A DNA stretch of 64,000 nucleotides from Nocardia brasiliensis (GCF_011801125.1 NZ_CP046171.1:7874001-7938000), one strand, 5' to 3'; positions 44,137-56,400 are shown, numbered from the stretch's first letter. The notes: generated from the sequence alone by a model not told the origin. Program-made: numbers and translations.

Positions 44137-44232
44137 ATGGGTTTTCCGGCGATGATCTTCGCTGCGGTGCACCACCTACTACTCGGTGGGTGGGGCACCA
44201 TGCTGCTGCCGCTCACCGAGCTCGCCGAATAA
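44137..44232 (+). CDS. 31-aa hydrophobic peptide upstream of the DUF4185 gene
   Basis: A 32-codon frame (opening MGFPAMIFAAVHHLLLGG) forming one short membrane segment that ends in an acidic LTELAE. GGGAG lies 10 nt before the ATG as part of a direct repeat, AGGGAGTCAACG, present twice with 20-nt spacing (44101 and 44121). The TAA is 15 nt before the DUF4185 start, which has its own GAGG, so the two are probably co-transcribed. No homologue is known to me. It could be a small membrane protein or a leader peptide. Confidence 0.5.
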   Translation: MGFPAMIFAAVHHLLLGGWGTMLLPLTELAE

Positions 44233-44247
44233 CTCCCCCCTGAGGTA

Positions 44248-45786
44248 ATGCGCCGACCCGGCCGCCACCCCGCCTGTGTACCGGCAGTGTTCGGTGTGCT
44301 GCTCAGCGGCGTGCTGACGACGCCCGCCCAGGCGGGTCCACTGCCGTGGGCACCTGCCCCGGTGAACAGTTGCGGCGAGGTCGGTTTCGATCCGCGCCTG
44401 CGCGAACCCGATCCGGCACAGCCCGTGCCACCGCCCCTGGCACTGCCCGAGCGGATCGATATTCCGATCCCGGTGCCGCAGCTCGTCCCGGTGCCGGTAC
44501 CGGGCCCGCCGCAGCAGGACGTCCGCATCGACGCACCGCCGCTCGGCCCGGATCCGTGCCACACGCCGTGCCCCGAGGTGCGCGACATCGCGCGCGAACC
44601 CGAGCGGTCCGAACCACCGGAGCAACCGCCGCCCGGCGCGCCGATCACGGTGCCGCGCATCGGGATCACACCGGAGATCGAGCCGATCCCGGTCCCCGTG
44701 CCCGACGGCCCGGCACCGGAACCGACTCCGGCGCCGCCGCGGGTCACCCCTCCGGTGGCACCGGGTCCGCTCGCGCCGCCGGTGGCCGAACCGCGCGTCG
44801 GCACGGTCGAGCTGGCCGGACAGGTCACCGGGCACGGCTCGCCGAATCGCACCGACGTGCGCTGGCAGGTGGACGGCACCGACCTCGGCGTGCTGTGGGA
44901 AACCAAGCCCGGCGAGGTCGCGGTGGCCTTCGGCGACACCTTCGGCAAGGGCTGGGCCACCGGCGGCGCCGGCGGACAGGACCAGGATTGGCGCAGCAAT
45001 GTGCTCGGCTACAGCACCGATCGCGACCTGTCCGACGGACTCTCGCTGGATCGCATGGTGCAGGACAGCAGGTGCCACGCCGCCGAGATCCTGAGCAGCC
45101 GCAAGATCAAGAACTGGGAGATCACCACCATCCCGACCTCGGGCTTCGCGCTGGGCGAGCGGCAGTATCTGAGCTACATGTCGGTGAACCGGTGGAGCCG
45201 GATTCCTGGCCTGTGGCGCAACAACTACGGCGGCCTCGCCTACTCCGACGACAACGGGCGCACCTGGACCAAGGATCAGCATGCGAAGTGGGACAACGTC
45301 TTCGGCGTCGGGCGGTTCCAGGTCGTCGCGATGGTCCCGCACGGCGAGCACGTCTACATGTTCGGCACCCCCAACGGGCGGCTCGGGGTGATCGGGCTGG
45401 CCAGGGTGTCGAAGGAAGACGTGCTCAACACCTCCGCCTATCAGTACTGGGTGAACGGGAACTGGGTGCCCGCGGCCGAAAACCAGGCCACGCCACTGGT
45501 GGCCGGACTCGCCGGTGAGGTGTCGGTGCGCTTCGACGAGGACACCGAGCAGTGGCAGATGGTGTATCTCGACCCGACGCGCGGGGCGATCGTGCTGCGC
45601 AATGCCGCGCAGCCGCAAGGGGAGTGGACCGAGGCGGTGCCACTGCTCGACACCGCCGACTACCCGAGCTCCTACGGGGGTTTCCTGCACCCGTGGTCGA
45701 CCGGGCGCGACCTGTACTTCACCCTCTCGACCTGGCAGACCTACAACGTGTATCTGATGCACGCGCAGTTGGATTCACCGCGCTGA
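44248..45786 (+). CDS. secreted DUF4185 protein, candidate endo-D-arabinanase (GH183)
   Basis: 512 aa. A signal peptide (AVFGVLLSGVLTTPAQAGP) is followed by about 145 residues of Pro/Val-rich linker. The DUF4185 domain begins near residue 190 (GTVELAGQVTGHGSPNRTDVRWQVDGTDLGV) and shows five-bladed-propeller-like motifs: VAFGDTFGKGWA, GLAYSDDNGRTWT and VSVRFDEDTEQWQMVYLDP. From memory, DUF4185 enzymes of mycobacteria and others were shown to be endo-D-arabinanases, acting on arabinogalactan and lipoarabinomannan. That substrate exists in Nocardia walls. ATG 44248 has TGAGG 5 nt upstream. A small hydrophobic peptide is encoded 15 nt upstream. Confidence 0.85.
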   Translation: MRRPGRHPACVPAVFGVLLSGVLTTPAQAGPLPWAPAPVNSCGEVGFDPRLREPDPAQPVPPPLALPERIDIPIPVPQLVPVPVPGPPQQDVRIDAPPLGPDPCHTPCPEVRDIAREPERSEPPEQPPPGAPITVPRIGITPEIEPIPVPVPDGPAPEPTPAPPRVTPPVAPGPLAPPVAEPRVGTVELAGQVTGHGSPNRTDVRWQVDGTDLGVLWETKPGEVAVAFGDTFGKGWATGGAGGQDQDWRSNVLGYSTDRDLSDGLSLDRMVQDSRCHAAEILSSRKIKNWEITTIPTSGFALGERQYLSYMSVNRWSRIPGLWRNNYGGLAYSDDNGRTWTKDQHAKWDNVFGVGRFQVVAMVPHGEHVYMFGTPNGRLGVIGLARVSKEDVLNTSAYQYWVNGNWVPAAENQATPLVAGLAGEVSVRFDEDTEQWQMVYLDPTRGAIVLRNAAQPQGEWTEAVPLLDTADYPSSYGGFLHPWSTGRDLYFTLSTWQTYNVYLMHAQLDSPR

Positions 45787-45797
45787 CGCGGCGCGCA

Positions 45798-45881
45798 GTC
45801 ATCCACCGCCGGCCGTGCACCACGCAACTGTCCACCGCCCGGCCGTCCACCGCCAGCCGTCCACCGCCAGCCGTCGACTGT
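45798..45881. repeat. degenerate 14-15 bp tandem repeat between converging genes
   Basis: About six units of the form GTCCACCGCCAGCC; the two at about 45845-45873 are identical and the others diverge. The array fills the gap between the DUF4185 and pxpB stops and runs to the pxpB stop codon. No coding function is suggested. Confidence 0.6.
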
Positions 45882-46574
45882 TCAGCCGTCGACGTCGACG
45901 AACCGGACGCGATCGCCCACGCCGATCAGCGCGGGCGGCTCGCGCTCCAGATCCCACATCCGCAGCTCGGTGCTGCCGATCAGGTGCCAGCCGCCGGGTG
46001 TGCTGCGCGGATACACCGCCGAGTAGCCACCGGCCAGCGCGACCGCACCCGCCGGGATGGTGGTGCGGGCCTGCGGCCGGCGCGGGACGGACAGCCGCGC
46101 GTCCTCGGCCACCAAATAGCCGAAGCCAGGGGCGAATCCGATGAACGCGCACTGCCAGATCGTTCCGGTGTGCGCGGCGACAACCTCCGCCTCGGTCATG
46201 CGCGACAGGCGAGCGACCTCGGCGAGGTCGGCGCCATCGTAGCGCACCGGAACGAGCAGCGGTTCGGCGGGAGAATCGTTGTGCGCCAGTGTTCCACGGG
46301 AAACATCGGCCGAATCCCGTTCCGGCGCAGACTGTCGCAGCGTGCGTAATAGCTCATCGAGCGAGCGGCGTACTGATTCCGCGTGCTCGGGTGAAAACAG
46401 CGTCACCAGAACGGTTTCCGCGGCGGGCAGCACATCCTCGACGCCGACCGGTGGGTCGCTGCGCAGCACCTGGGCGAGTTCCACCACCTCGATCGGCGGC
46501 GGCACCAGCACCAGCAGCGCCCGATCGCCCGCCGCGCGGATCAACCGCCGGCTGCTTGTCGGCGTGCCGCTCAT
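45882..46574 (-). CDS. pxpB: 5-oxoprolinase subunit B (KipI/PxpB)
   Basis: 230 aa. PxpB forms with PxpA and PxpC the ATP-dependent enzyme that opens 5-oxoproline to glutamate. The conserved C-terminal half has AEVVAAHTGTIWQCAFIGFAPGFGYL, then RTTIPAGAVALAGGYSAVYPRSTPGGWHLIG, the family signature. The N-terminus is GDRALLVLVPPP. ATG 46574 lies 4 nt after the pxpA stop, so the two are translationally coupled. A PxpC (KipA) gene would normally follow or be fused; here the frame ends without it, and the downstream sequence is a tandem repeat and a converging gene. A parS-like 16-mer lies inside. Confidence 0.9.
   Translation of the reverse strand: MSGTPTSSRRLIRAAGDRALLVLVPPPIEVVELAQVLRSDPPVGVEDVLPAAETVLVTLFSPEHAESVRRSLDELLRTLRQSAPERDSADVSRGTLAHNDSPAEPLLVPVRYDGADLAEVARLSRMTEAEVVAAHTGTIWQCAFIGFAPGFGYLVAEDARLSVPRRPQARTTIPAGAVALAGGYSAVYPRSTPGGWHLIGSTELRMWDLEREPPALIGVGDRVRFVDVDG
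46290..46305. promoter_or_regulatory. degenerate parS-like 16-mer within pxpB
   Basis: TGTTCCACGGGAAACA differs from the ParB-binding consensus TGTTTCACGTGAAACA at two positions, one in the central CACGTG. It lies about 17 kb from the presumed parAB side of the window. Weak as a site, but no other sequence in the window comes as close by eye. Confidence 0.35.
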
Positions 46575-46578
46575 CCGC

Positions 46579-47340
46579 TCAGCAGAACGGCTCGACCGGC
46601 ACACCGGCCTCGCTGAAGGCGGTCCGGATCCGCCGGGCCATCTCTACCGCGGCCGGGGTGTCGCCGTGCACGCAGAGGCTCGCCGCGCGCACCGGCACCG
46701 TGCCCGCACCGTCGACGAGGTGCGCGGCACCCGACACCGCGATCGACATCGCCTGAGCCACCGCAGCATCCGCGTCGAGCACCGCGCCGGGCAGGCCACG
46801 CGGCGCCAGCGTGCCCGTCGGTGTGTACGCGCGATCGGCGAAACCCTCACCGACGAAACGCACCCCGGCGGCGACCGCGGCCTTCTCCAGCTGCGAGCCG
46901 GCCGGGCCGAGCAACGCCAGCTCCCCGTCGTATTCGGCGAGCGCGGCCAGCACCGCGTCCGCGAGCGCCTGATCGCGTCCGGCCGAATGGTAGAGCGCGC
47001 CATGGGGTTTCACGTAGCGCACCCGGTCACCGGCGGCCTTGGCGAACGCGTCGAGACTGCCGATCTGATACAGCACCTCGTCACGCAGCTCGGCCGGGTC
47101 CATCACGATCTCCCTGCGGCCGAAACCGGCCAGATCGCGATAGCCGACGTGGGCGCCGATCCTGACCCCCTTCTCGACGGCCAACCCACAGACGCGCCGC
47201 ATGATCGAGGGGTCGCCGGCGTGGAAACCGCAGGCGATGTTGGCGCTGGTGACGATGTCGAGCACCGCCGCGTCGTCACCCATCGGCCACGGGCCGAAAC
47301 CCTCGCCGAGATCACTGTTCAGATCCAGCGGCACCGTCAC
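46579..47340 (-). CDS. pxpA: 5-oxoprolinase subunit A (LamB/YcsF family, PxpA)
   Basis: 253 aa. The opening LDLNSDLGEGFGPWPMGDDAAVLDIVTSANIACGFHAGDP is diagnostic of the LamB/YcsF family, as are KPHGALYH and FADRAYTPTGTLAPR. PxpA is the hydrolytic subunit of prokaryotic 5-oxoprolinase, removing 5-oxoproline that forms spontaneously from glutamine. The GTG at 47338-47340 follows AAAGGCAGG closely. It is the first gene of a two-gene operon with pxpB. The third subunit is not encoded here. Confidence 0.93.
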   Translation of the reverse strand: MTVPLDLNSDLGEGFGPWPMGDDAAVLDIVTSANIACGFHAGDPSIMRRVCGLAVEKGVRIGAHVGYRDLAGFGRREIVMDPAELRDEVLYQIGSLDAFAKAAGDRVRYVKPHGALYHSAGRDQALADAVLAALAEYDGELALLGPAGSQLEKAAVAAGVRFVGEGFADRAYTPTGTLAPRGLPGAVLDADAAVAQAMSIAVSGAAHLVDGAGTVPVRAASLCVHGDTPAAVEMARRIRTAFSEAGVPVEPFC

Positions 47341-47537
47341 GCCTGCCTTTCTCCACTGCTGTCATTACCTGCCCTCATTGTCCTCGCCCGCGCGTCGCCG
47401 CGGGATCGGCGGCCCGGCATCACGGAAAGTCGCTGGTCGCAGGCGGTACGCAGGGTGAATTGCCGCGGCGGAGCGAGGCGAGTTGGGTCACAACGCGATG
47501 GTCGCCGTCGGTGCGGGCAAGTACGCTCGGAGCAATC

Positions 47538-48353
47538 ATGGCCATGTATTTCGATCCGAAGTCCTGGTCGCCGATGCGAGCCGTCGATCTCGGCAAGCGC
47601 CTGTTCGATCAATCCTGGCTGGAGCAGTGGGTCTCGGTCACCACCGCCTGGGTCGATCCGGTCGTCGACCTCGGGGCGGGCACCGTCACGGCGCTGCTGC
47701 CCGATGTCCTGATGACCATGCTCAGCGAGGGCATCCTCAGCCGGTTCGGCGGTCAAGAGGTGAACGCCACCCTGCTCGGTCACGACCTGCACGCCACGCT
47801 CCAGGTGCTGAAGGTCCGCCGTCGCGGCGCGCACTTCCAGACCAAGACGGTGCTGTCCCGGCTGCGCTGGGACGATCACCCGATCGAGGCGGTCACCGTG
47901 ATCGCGCACGAGGTGCGGCTGATCCCCGGCGTACCGACCAAGGTGCGGGCCGGGCGGATGGACCTCGAGGGCACCCTCACCACCGCGGCGCTGATCGGCT
48001 GGCTCAACGCCCAGCCGCTGGACTGGACGTTGCGGCTCGACGACAACGGCTCGATCCGAGCCAGGCACCGCCGCCGCAGGCTCAGCGCCGTGGTCGAGGC
48101 CGCGGTGACCGACAACGAGGTGCGCGTGCAACCGCAACGGGTCAACTGGTTCGGCGTCCGGCTGCCGCGCCGACTGGTCGGCACCCCCACGGTGCGGCTC
48201 GAAGACCTGCCGAAACAGGCGCGCATCGCGCACGCCACCCGCGAGGGCGACCTCGTCCGGTTCCGGGTGGAACTGCCGGAAATCACCGGCTCGTTCGACC
48301 TCGCGCAGATGCGCGCCGCGATCGTCGCCGGAACCACCCTGATCGTCTTCTGA
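47538..48353 (+). CDS. conserved-looking protein of unknown function
   Basis: 271 aa, not recognised. It has no signal peptide or clear membrane helix. The middle alternates hydrophobic and polar residues, as in a beta-rich lipid-binding fold (NATLLGHDLHATLQVLKVRRRGAHFQTKTVLSRLRW and IEAVTVIAHEVRLIPGVPTKVRAGRMDLEGTL). It loosely recalls LmeA/DUF2993-type phospholipid-binding proteins, which I cannot confirm. ATG 47538 has CGGAG 6 nt upstream. The stop abuts the converging pcnA stop with no gap, so no terminator fits between. Third-position GC bias is strong, supporting a real gene. Confidence 0.8.
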   Translation: MAMYFDPKSWSPMRAVDLGKRLFDQSWLEQWVSVTTAWVDPVVDLGAGTVTALLPDVLMTMLSEGILSRFGGQEVNATLLGHDLHATLQVLKVRRRGAHFQTKTVLSRLRWDDHPIEAVTVIAHEVRLIPGVPTKVRAGRMDLEGTLTTAALIGWLNAQPLDWTLRLDDNGSIRARHRRRRLSAVVEAAVTDNEVRVQPQRVNWFGVRLPRRLVGTPTVRLEDLPKQARIAHATREGDLVRFRVELPEITGSFDLAQMRAAIVAGTTLIVF

Positions 48354-49814
<1,461 letters not shown>

Positions 49815-49979
49815 GAATCAGCAGCTTACTGGGTTGCCTTTGCGGCGCCGGGCGGCGCTGCGTGTTCGCGCCCCGAGCGGCCTGGCGGCCGAGTGCCCGA
49901 AACTGGCGCCCGGGTGTGGTGGGCGCCCCGCGGTGCTGCGGCCGACAACGCCGCAAACGCAACACAGTAGGATTGCTTG

Positions 49980-50516
49980 GTGTCTCCGGCCGATCGCGCG
50001 AACAGTCGACGCCGCCAGCCTCGGCGCCGCGGTTCGGCCGCCAACGCGGCGAAACCACGCATGCGCACGGTGCGGGAAACGTCCGCGGGCGGGCTGGTCG
50101 TCGACGGTTTGGACGGTCCACGCGAGCAGCGCAGCGCGGCCCTGATCGGCCGCACGGACCGGCGCGGGCGGTTGCTGTGGTCGCTGCCGAAGGGCCATAT
50201 CGAGGAGGGAGAGACCTCCGAGCAAACCGCGATCCGTGAGGTGGCCGAGGAGACCGGCATCAACGGTGTGGTGGTGGCCGAACTCGGCAGCATCGACTAC
50301 TGGTTCGTCACCGAGGGTCGCCGGGTACACAAAACGGTGCATCATTATCTCTTGCGCTCCATCGGGGGCGAACTGTCCGACGCCGACGTGGAGGTCACTC
50401 AGGTGGCGTGGGTTCCGTTGAGCGAGTTGAATTCCCGACTGGCCTACGCGGACGAGAGACGTCTTGCCGAGGTGGCGAACAAGCTGATCGACCGGATGGA
50501 GACCGGCAAGCGATGA
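49980..50516 (+). CDS. mutT4: Nudix hydrolase, MutT4 type
   Basis: 178 aa. The Nudix box starts at [14 protein letters not shown] and ends in [10 protein letters not shown]. The N-terminal 25 residues are Arg-rich and probably disordered, then [14 protein letters not shown] starts the domain. Position between pcnA and a DUF6049 gene matches Rv3908 (mutT4) of M. tuberculosis, which gives the name. GTG 49980 has AGGA about 8 nt upstream. TAGGAT at 49968-49973 could be a -10 box for a nearly leaderless message. The stop overlaps the next ATG by 4 nt, so the two genes are coupled. Confidence 0.88.
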   Translation: MSPADRANSRRRQPRRRGSAANAAKPRMRTVRETSAGGLVVDGLDGPREQRSAALIGRTDRRGRLLWSLPKGHIEEGETSEQTAIREVAEETGINGVVVAELGSIDYWFVTEGRRVHKTVHHYLLRSIGGELSDADVEVTQVAWVPLSELNSRLAYADERRLAEVANKLIDRMETGKR

Positions 50517-53179
50517 CCCATACTTTTCGGCGTCGCGCAGCGATTCCGGTGGGGATCTTCGTCGCGCTCCTGACCATCCTGGGGTCGATGACGACGTTGC
50601 CGCTGCTCGCGCAGGCGCAACCCACCGGCTCCGGGACCGTATCGGGCCCGAAATTCCTGAAGCTGTCGGTGGATTCGGTGAGCCCCACCGCCGTCACCAG
50701 CACGAGCGATCCGGTGGTGACGGTCTCGGGCCGGGTCACCAACATCGGCGATCGCGCGGTGAAGGACATCAGCGTGCGCATCCAACGCGCCGCAGTGGTC
50801 ACCGATCCGGGCAACCTGCGCGCGGCGCTGCGCCTCGACCAGGTCAACTACGAGGTGAACGGCCCGTTCGAGGACGTCGCCCCGCAACTGGCTCCCGGCC
50901 AGTACAAGCAGTTCTCGGTGAGCATCGCCCTGCGGCCGGGCGGCGGCACGAGCGGGTCACTGGATATCACCGACCCCGGCGTCTATCCGATGCTGCTGAA
51001 CGTCAACGGCGAACCGGCGTTCGGCAAGCCGGCCCGGCTCGACGATGCCCGCTTCCTGCTGCCGGTCCTCGGCCTGCCGCCCGGGTCCAAGGACGCCGAC
51101 CCGGCGGAGGCGGTGACCGCGCCGACGAACGCGCCGGTGGCGACGACGCTGCTGTGGCCGCTTGCCGACCGGCCGCGCATGGTCGCGGGCATTCCCGGTT
51201 CGGTGGACGGCAAGGTCGAGCTCACCGACGACGAATTGGCCGCCTCGCTCGGCAAGGACGGCAGGCTCGACCAGTTGCTCGGCGCGCTGGAGAGCGTGTT
51301 CGATCTGACGCCGGGCCGCGATCGCACGCTGCTCTCCTCGATCTGCCTCGCGGTCGATCCCGACCTCCTGCTCACCGTCGACGCGATGACCAGGGGCTAT
51401 CGGGTGCTGGCCAGTCCGTCCGACCCGGACGGCGCGACCAGGGCGGGTGCGGGCGCCACGCACGCGCAGACGTGGCTGGAGCGGTTGCGCAAGCTCGCCG
51501 GATCGATGTGCACGGTGGCGTTGCCGTTCGCTCAGGTCGACCTGTCCGCGCTGGCGGCGGTCAACGACCCGGACCTCTCGGCGCGAGCGGTGAACGCACC
51601 CGCCGAGATCGTCGACTCCATCCTGGGCGTGAAATCGGTCCGCGGGGTGAGCCTGCCGGATTCGGGCAGCATCGATGCCGGCGCGGGCACGCTCTTGCGC
51701 AGCCACGGCTTCGGCACCGCCGTGCTCGCCGACACCGCGGTCGCACCGGAAGGCACGGCCGGTACCTCGGAGGTGTCGCAGCAGACGGCGACCCGTGGCG
51801 ACACCAAGACCCCGACGGCGACGCCCCAGGTGCCGGACACGGGAGCGCCGGAACTGGTTCGCCTGCCCGCGATCACGGCACCGGTGCCGTCGGCGCCCGA
51901 GCCCGCCGCGCCGGGCGGGCATCTGACGAGCGGCACCGCGTCCTCCGCGACCAGTGGCACCGCGTCGGCCACACCGAGCAGTACCACCGCGACGGACAGC
52001 GGACCCGCGCCGAGCAATGCGCACACCGCCCCGCCCGCAGGCGATGCGGCGCTGCACGCCGCGACCTTCGACATCTGGTCGGCGACCGCGCTGGCCGCGG
52101 TCGGCTCGTCCAACCCGCCGACCCCGTCGTTCACGCCCGCCTCGGTGCGCTATGAGGTCAGCAACGATTCGCGCGCCGCCCGGCTGCAGGACGCGCTCGG
52201 CGCGATCTCCTGGTCGGCGCTGAATCCGCAAGCGGACAAACCACGCTCGCTGCTGCTCGTGCCGCCGCAACAGTGGGGAGCGAACCGCGAGGAGGGTAAG
52301 GCGCTGCTGCGTCAGGTCGAACTGCTGATGCGCGCCGACCTGGCGACCCCGCGCCCGTTCCAGGACCTGATCGCACAGCCGACCGACCCGAAACCCTATG
52401 AACTGGACTACCTCGCGCAGGCCGAGCAGGACGCGGTGCCGGGACGGTTCATCGATCCGGTGCGTGATCAGGGCAGGCGGATCAGCGAGCTGATGCGGGC
52501 GATGGTCGAGGTGCCCGAGCTCAAACCGACCCCCGCGCAGTTCCTCACGCCGTTGCGCGACGACCTGATCCGGGTGCTGAGCTCGTCGGATCGGCGCACC
52601 GGCGACGCCACCCAGGCCGACACCTTCGCCCAGCGCCGGGTGGACCAGACCGTCCGCACCATGGACAACCTCTATCGCTCGGTAACCGTCCTGCCGCCAG
52701 GCGGGGTGTACACCCTCGCCTCCGAGCAGAGCCCGTTGCTGCTGGTCGCGCGCAACGATCTGCCGGTCTCGATCCGGATCAAGTTCCGCATCGAGGCCCC
52801 GCGCGAGACGAAGATCACCGACCTCGGCGAGCAACAGCTGCCCCCGCGCGGGACACGCTCGTTCCAAATCCCGACCGAGGTGAGCGACAGCCGTAACCTG
52901 GTGATTCCGATCTCCCTTACCACACCCGACGGAATCCCGCTGGGCAATGCCACACAAGTCTCGGTGCGTTCGAACGCCTATGGTCAGGCCCTGGCAATAA
53001 TTACGGCATGCGCCGCATCGCTGCTGTTCCTGTTGATCATGCGCCGCTTGTGGCGGCGCTTCCGCGGGCAGCCCGACGTTGCCGACGAGGGCCTCGACCC
53101 GCCGCTGCGCCGGCGGGTCATCCGCTACGGGCGCGCCAAGCAGCGGGCGCTGCAGCAGGAGCATCAGGAGGCACAGTGA
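50513..53179 (+). CDS. DUF6049 family exported membrane protein (Rv3909-like)
   Basis: 888 aa. A signal peptide or anchor at the N-terminus ([26 protein letters not shown]) and a C-terminal helix at about 825-850 ([22 protein letters not shown]) frame a large extracytoplasmic region. The N-terminal part looks like an Ig-type domain ([24 protein letters not shown]). A Thr/Ser/Pro/Ala-rich linker spans about 425-505. A second Ig-like domain ([16 protein letters not shown]) precedes the helix. It always accompanies murJ in Mycobacteriales; a role in lipid II flipping or septal wall synthesis is inferred from context only. ATG 50513 overlaps the mutT4 stop. Confidence 0.88.
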   Translation: MTHTFRRRAAIPVGIFVALLTILGSMTTLPLLAQAQPTGSGTVSGPKFLKLSVDSVSPTAVTSTSDPVVTVSGRVTNIGDRAVKDISVRIQRAAVVTDPGNLRAALRLDQVNYEVNGPFEDVAPQLAPGQYKQFSVSIALRPGGGTSGSLDITDPGVYPMLLNVNGEPAFGKPARLDDARFLLPVLGLPPGSKDADPAEAVTAPTNAPVATTLLWPLADRPRMVAGIPGSVDGKVELTDDELAASLGKDGRLDQLLGALESVFDLTPGRDRTLLSSICLAVDPDLLLTVDAMTRGYRVLASPSDPDGATRAGAGATHAQTWLERLRKLAGSMCTVALPFAQVDLSALAAVNDPDLSARAVNAPAEIVDSILGVKSVRGVSLPDSGSIDAGAGTLLRSHGFGTAVLADTAVAPEGTAGTSEVSQQTATRGDTKTPTATPQVPDTGAPELVRLPAITAPVPSAPEPAAPGGHLTSGTASSATSGTASATPSSTTATDSGPAPSNAHTAPPAGDAALHAATFDIWSATALAAVGSSNPPTPSFTPASVRYEVSNDSRAARLQDALGAISWSALNPQADKPRSLLLVPPQQWGANREEGKALLRQVELLMRADLATPRPFQDLIAQPTDPKPYELDYLAQAEQDAVPGRFIDPVRDQGRRISELMRAMVEVPELKPTPAQFLTPLRDDLIRVLSSSDRRTGDATQADTFAQRRVDQTVRTMDNLYRSVTVLPPGGVYTLASEQSPLLLVARNDLPVSIRIKFRIEAPRETKITDLGEQQLPPRGTRSFQIPTEVSDSRNLVIPISLTTPDGIPLGNATQVSVRSNAYGQALAIITACAASLLFLLIMRRLWRRFRGQPDVADEGLDPPLRRRVIRYGRAKQRALQQEHQEAQ

Positions 53180-53410
53180 AGGACGGTCATCTAGCGTCCT
53201 CCGTCGTTTCCTGTGCGCAGGCACCAGCCGCGGCTACCGGATTTGGACGTCCGGCGAACCGCGGTGGCAGAGTGGAGGACAATCGCGGGAGGCTCGCAGC
53301 AGCGCAGGGGTGGTGCGAGTGATGGGCACCGACACCGCGCGTAACAATCCCGCAGCACTGCTCATCAGCGCCGACCGGGTGCGGCTGTCCCGCGGAAAAC
53401 AGGAGGCATG

Positions 53411-56400
53411 ATGAGCGACGATGATCCATCGGCGCATCGGCCTCGATCCGAGCGGCGCGACGGGCCACCGGTCCGTCGGGCGCCGGTCGCACCGTGGGAA
53501 CGGCACCCGCCACAGGCGCAGGAGCCGGAGCCGGATATGAATCCCGGCCCCTATGACGCGCCCGCACCGCGGGTGCCGCAGGTCAGTCGTCCTTCGACGC
53601 CGCCGCAGCGGATACCGCCGGGACAGCGCCTGCCTTCGGGGCCCGCGCAACGTCCACCGGGGCCGCCGCAACGGCCCGCTCCCGCACCGCATCCCGGTCA
53701 GCGGCAGTATCCGGCGCAGCAACCACCGCAGGCGCAGCAACCACCGTCCGCGCCGCCGCAACAACCACGCCCGGCGCCGGTCCAACGTCCCGGCCCGCCG
53801 CCAGGGCAGTCCGGCGGGATGCCGGCCGCACCCCGGCCCGCGCCCGGCCAGTCCGGTGCCATGCCCGCCGCGCCACGCCCTGCCCAGTCCGGTGCCATGC
53901 CCGCCGCGCCACGCCCCGGCCAGTCCGGCGCGATCCCCGCCAGCGCGCCGCGGTCCGGGCCGATGCCCGCCGCCCCGGCTCGACCGGTTCCCGGCCCGCC
54001 GCCCGCGCCCCGGCCCGGTCCCGCGCGGCCCGAGCCGACCCCGGCCGGTGCGCCGCAGTCCGGTCGGGTACCGCCGCCGCGGTACGCCCCGCCGCAAGCA
54101 CGGCCCGAGCCATATCCGCCGCCGCGCCGCAGCCAGCCCGTCGCCAACGACGCGCCACCGGTCGACGTGGCGAAGCGGCCGCGTACCCAGGAGTGGCCCG
54201 CCGCGACCGCGACCAAAGAACCCGAGCAGAGCGCGAATTCGCGGTTGCTCAAGGACTCCGGTTCTATCGCGATCGCCACGCTGATCAGCAGGCTCACCGG
54301 TTTCGGTAAGCAGCTGCTGCTCGCGACCGTGCTCGGCCCCGCCATCGCAAGCGCGTTCACCTCGGCCAACCTGATCCCGAACATGATCACCGAGCTGGTG
54401 CTCGGTGCCGTGCTCACCGCGATGGTGGTGCCGACGCTGGTCCGCGCGGAAAAGGAGGACGCCGACGGCGGCGCCGCCTTCGTACGCAGGCTCGTCACCG
54501 CGGCGTTCGTGGTGCTCGCCTTCGCCACGCTGCTGGCCACCGCGACCGCGCCCATCTTGGCAACCCATGTCTTCGTCGCCGCCGACGGCAAGGTCAACAC
54601 CGCGCTGACCACCGCGCTGACCTTCCTGCTGCTGCCCGCGATCCTGTTCTACGGCATGTCCGCGCTGTTCACCGCGATCCTGAACACCAGGCAGGTGTTC
54701 CGGCCCGGCGCATGGGCTCCGGTGCTGAACAACATCGTCGTGCTGCTCGTGCTCGGGCTCTACGCGCTGACACCGGGGGAGATCACCCTCGATCCGGTGC
54801 GGATGAGCGACCCGAAACTGCTCGTGCTCGGCATCGGTATCACGCTCGGTGTGGTCACCCAGGCGCTGACCTTGGTCCCGGCGATCCGCCGGGAGGGCAT
54901 CGACCTGCGCCCGCTGTGGGGTGTCGATACCCGGCTCAAGCAGTTCGGCATGATGGGCCTTGCCATCATCCTGTACGTGCTGATCAGCCAGTTGGGCCTG
55001 ATCTTCGCCAACCATGTGGCCTCGGGCGCGGACGAGGCGGGCCCGGCCATCTACTCCTACGCCTGGCTGCTGCTCCAGCTGCCCTATGGCGTGCTCGGCG
55101 TCACCGTGCTCACCGCGATCATGCCGCGCCTGAGCCGCAACGCGGCCGACGGCGACACCCCCGCGGTGGTCGACGACCTTTCCGTCGCGACCCGGCTGAC
55201 GATGATCGCGCTGTTCCCGGTGGTCACCTTCATGACGATCGCCGGGCCGGAACTCGGCCAGGCGCTGTTCGGCTACGCCCGATTCTCCGGCGACGCGCAG
55301 CGACTCGGCCACGCGGTCAGCTGGTCGGCCTTCGCGCTGATCCCGTACGCACTGGTGCTGATCCATCTGCGGGTGTTCTACGCCAGGGAACAGGCATGGA
55401 CCCCGACCTGGATCATCCTCGGCATCACCACGGTCAAGACCATCCTCTCGGCGCTGGCCCCGGTGATCGCCGACGACAGCGACTCGGTCGTGATCGTGCT
55501 CGGTGTCGCGAACGGACTCGGCTTCACCGCGGGCGCCATGATCGGTGGCTATCTGCTGCACCGCAGCCTCGGCGATCTCCGGATGGCCAACGTCGGGCGC
55601 ACCGTCACCAGGGTGGTGCTCTCGTCGCTGGCCGGCGGCGCGGTCATGTGGATCGTGGATCGGGTGCTCGGGCTGGAGCGGCTGAGCGATTCGTTCGGCG
55701 GGCCCGGCTCGCTGATCCGGGTGGCGATCACCGCCGTCGTGATGTTCGCGGTGGCCTTCGGGCTGATGCGGCTCGCGGGCGTGCCCGAGGTCGTCGGCAT
55801 CACGGTCGCCATCTCGCGCCGCCTCGGCTGGACGCCGCCCGCACCGGATCTCGATCTCGACGGTCCGGTCGACGACCCGTACCCGACCCAGATTCTGCGC
55901 AGGCCCGATCCCTATCCGGCCTACCCTGCCTTCGATCCGTACATGGACGCGCAAACCATGGTTCTACCGGTGATCCGAGCCGATGCCGTTGACATCACCG
56001 GCATGGGCGAGTTCCCGTACCCTGTTCGGCAGAGAAGCACAAGTGGCGAAATCGCCGAAACCTCGACATACCAGGGCGAAGGAGGACCGAGGGTGAGCGA
56101 CGACGCGGTGGGCGGCGTCCCAGCCGCTGATTCTTCTGCGACCACGGCAGGCGGGCTTTCGACCGACGCTCCGCCACCCGGTGGCGAGCCGTCGGATCCC
56201 GCGTACGCGAACCGCGAGCTCGGTGCCGGTCCACCGGTAGCGGAGGCGGACCCGCGGGAGCACGAGGCGGGTCCACCGGAACAGCACGAATCCCAGAACC
56301 AGCTGCCCCCGCGCGACCCGATGTACGACACCGGGATGATCCCGATCGGCGCGCCGGAGATGCCGCCGCTCGGTGGCGACACCCCGGGCGGACGACGGAC

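Noticed and set aside
53234..55954. 906-codon minus-strand frame opposite murJ
   Set aside because: No domain or start signal; overlaps the full MurJ coding region.
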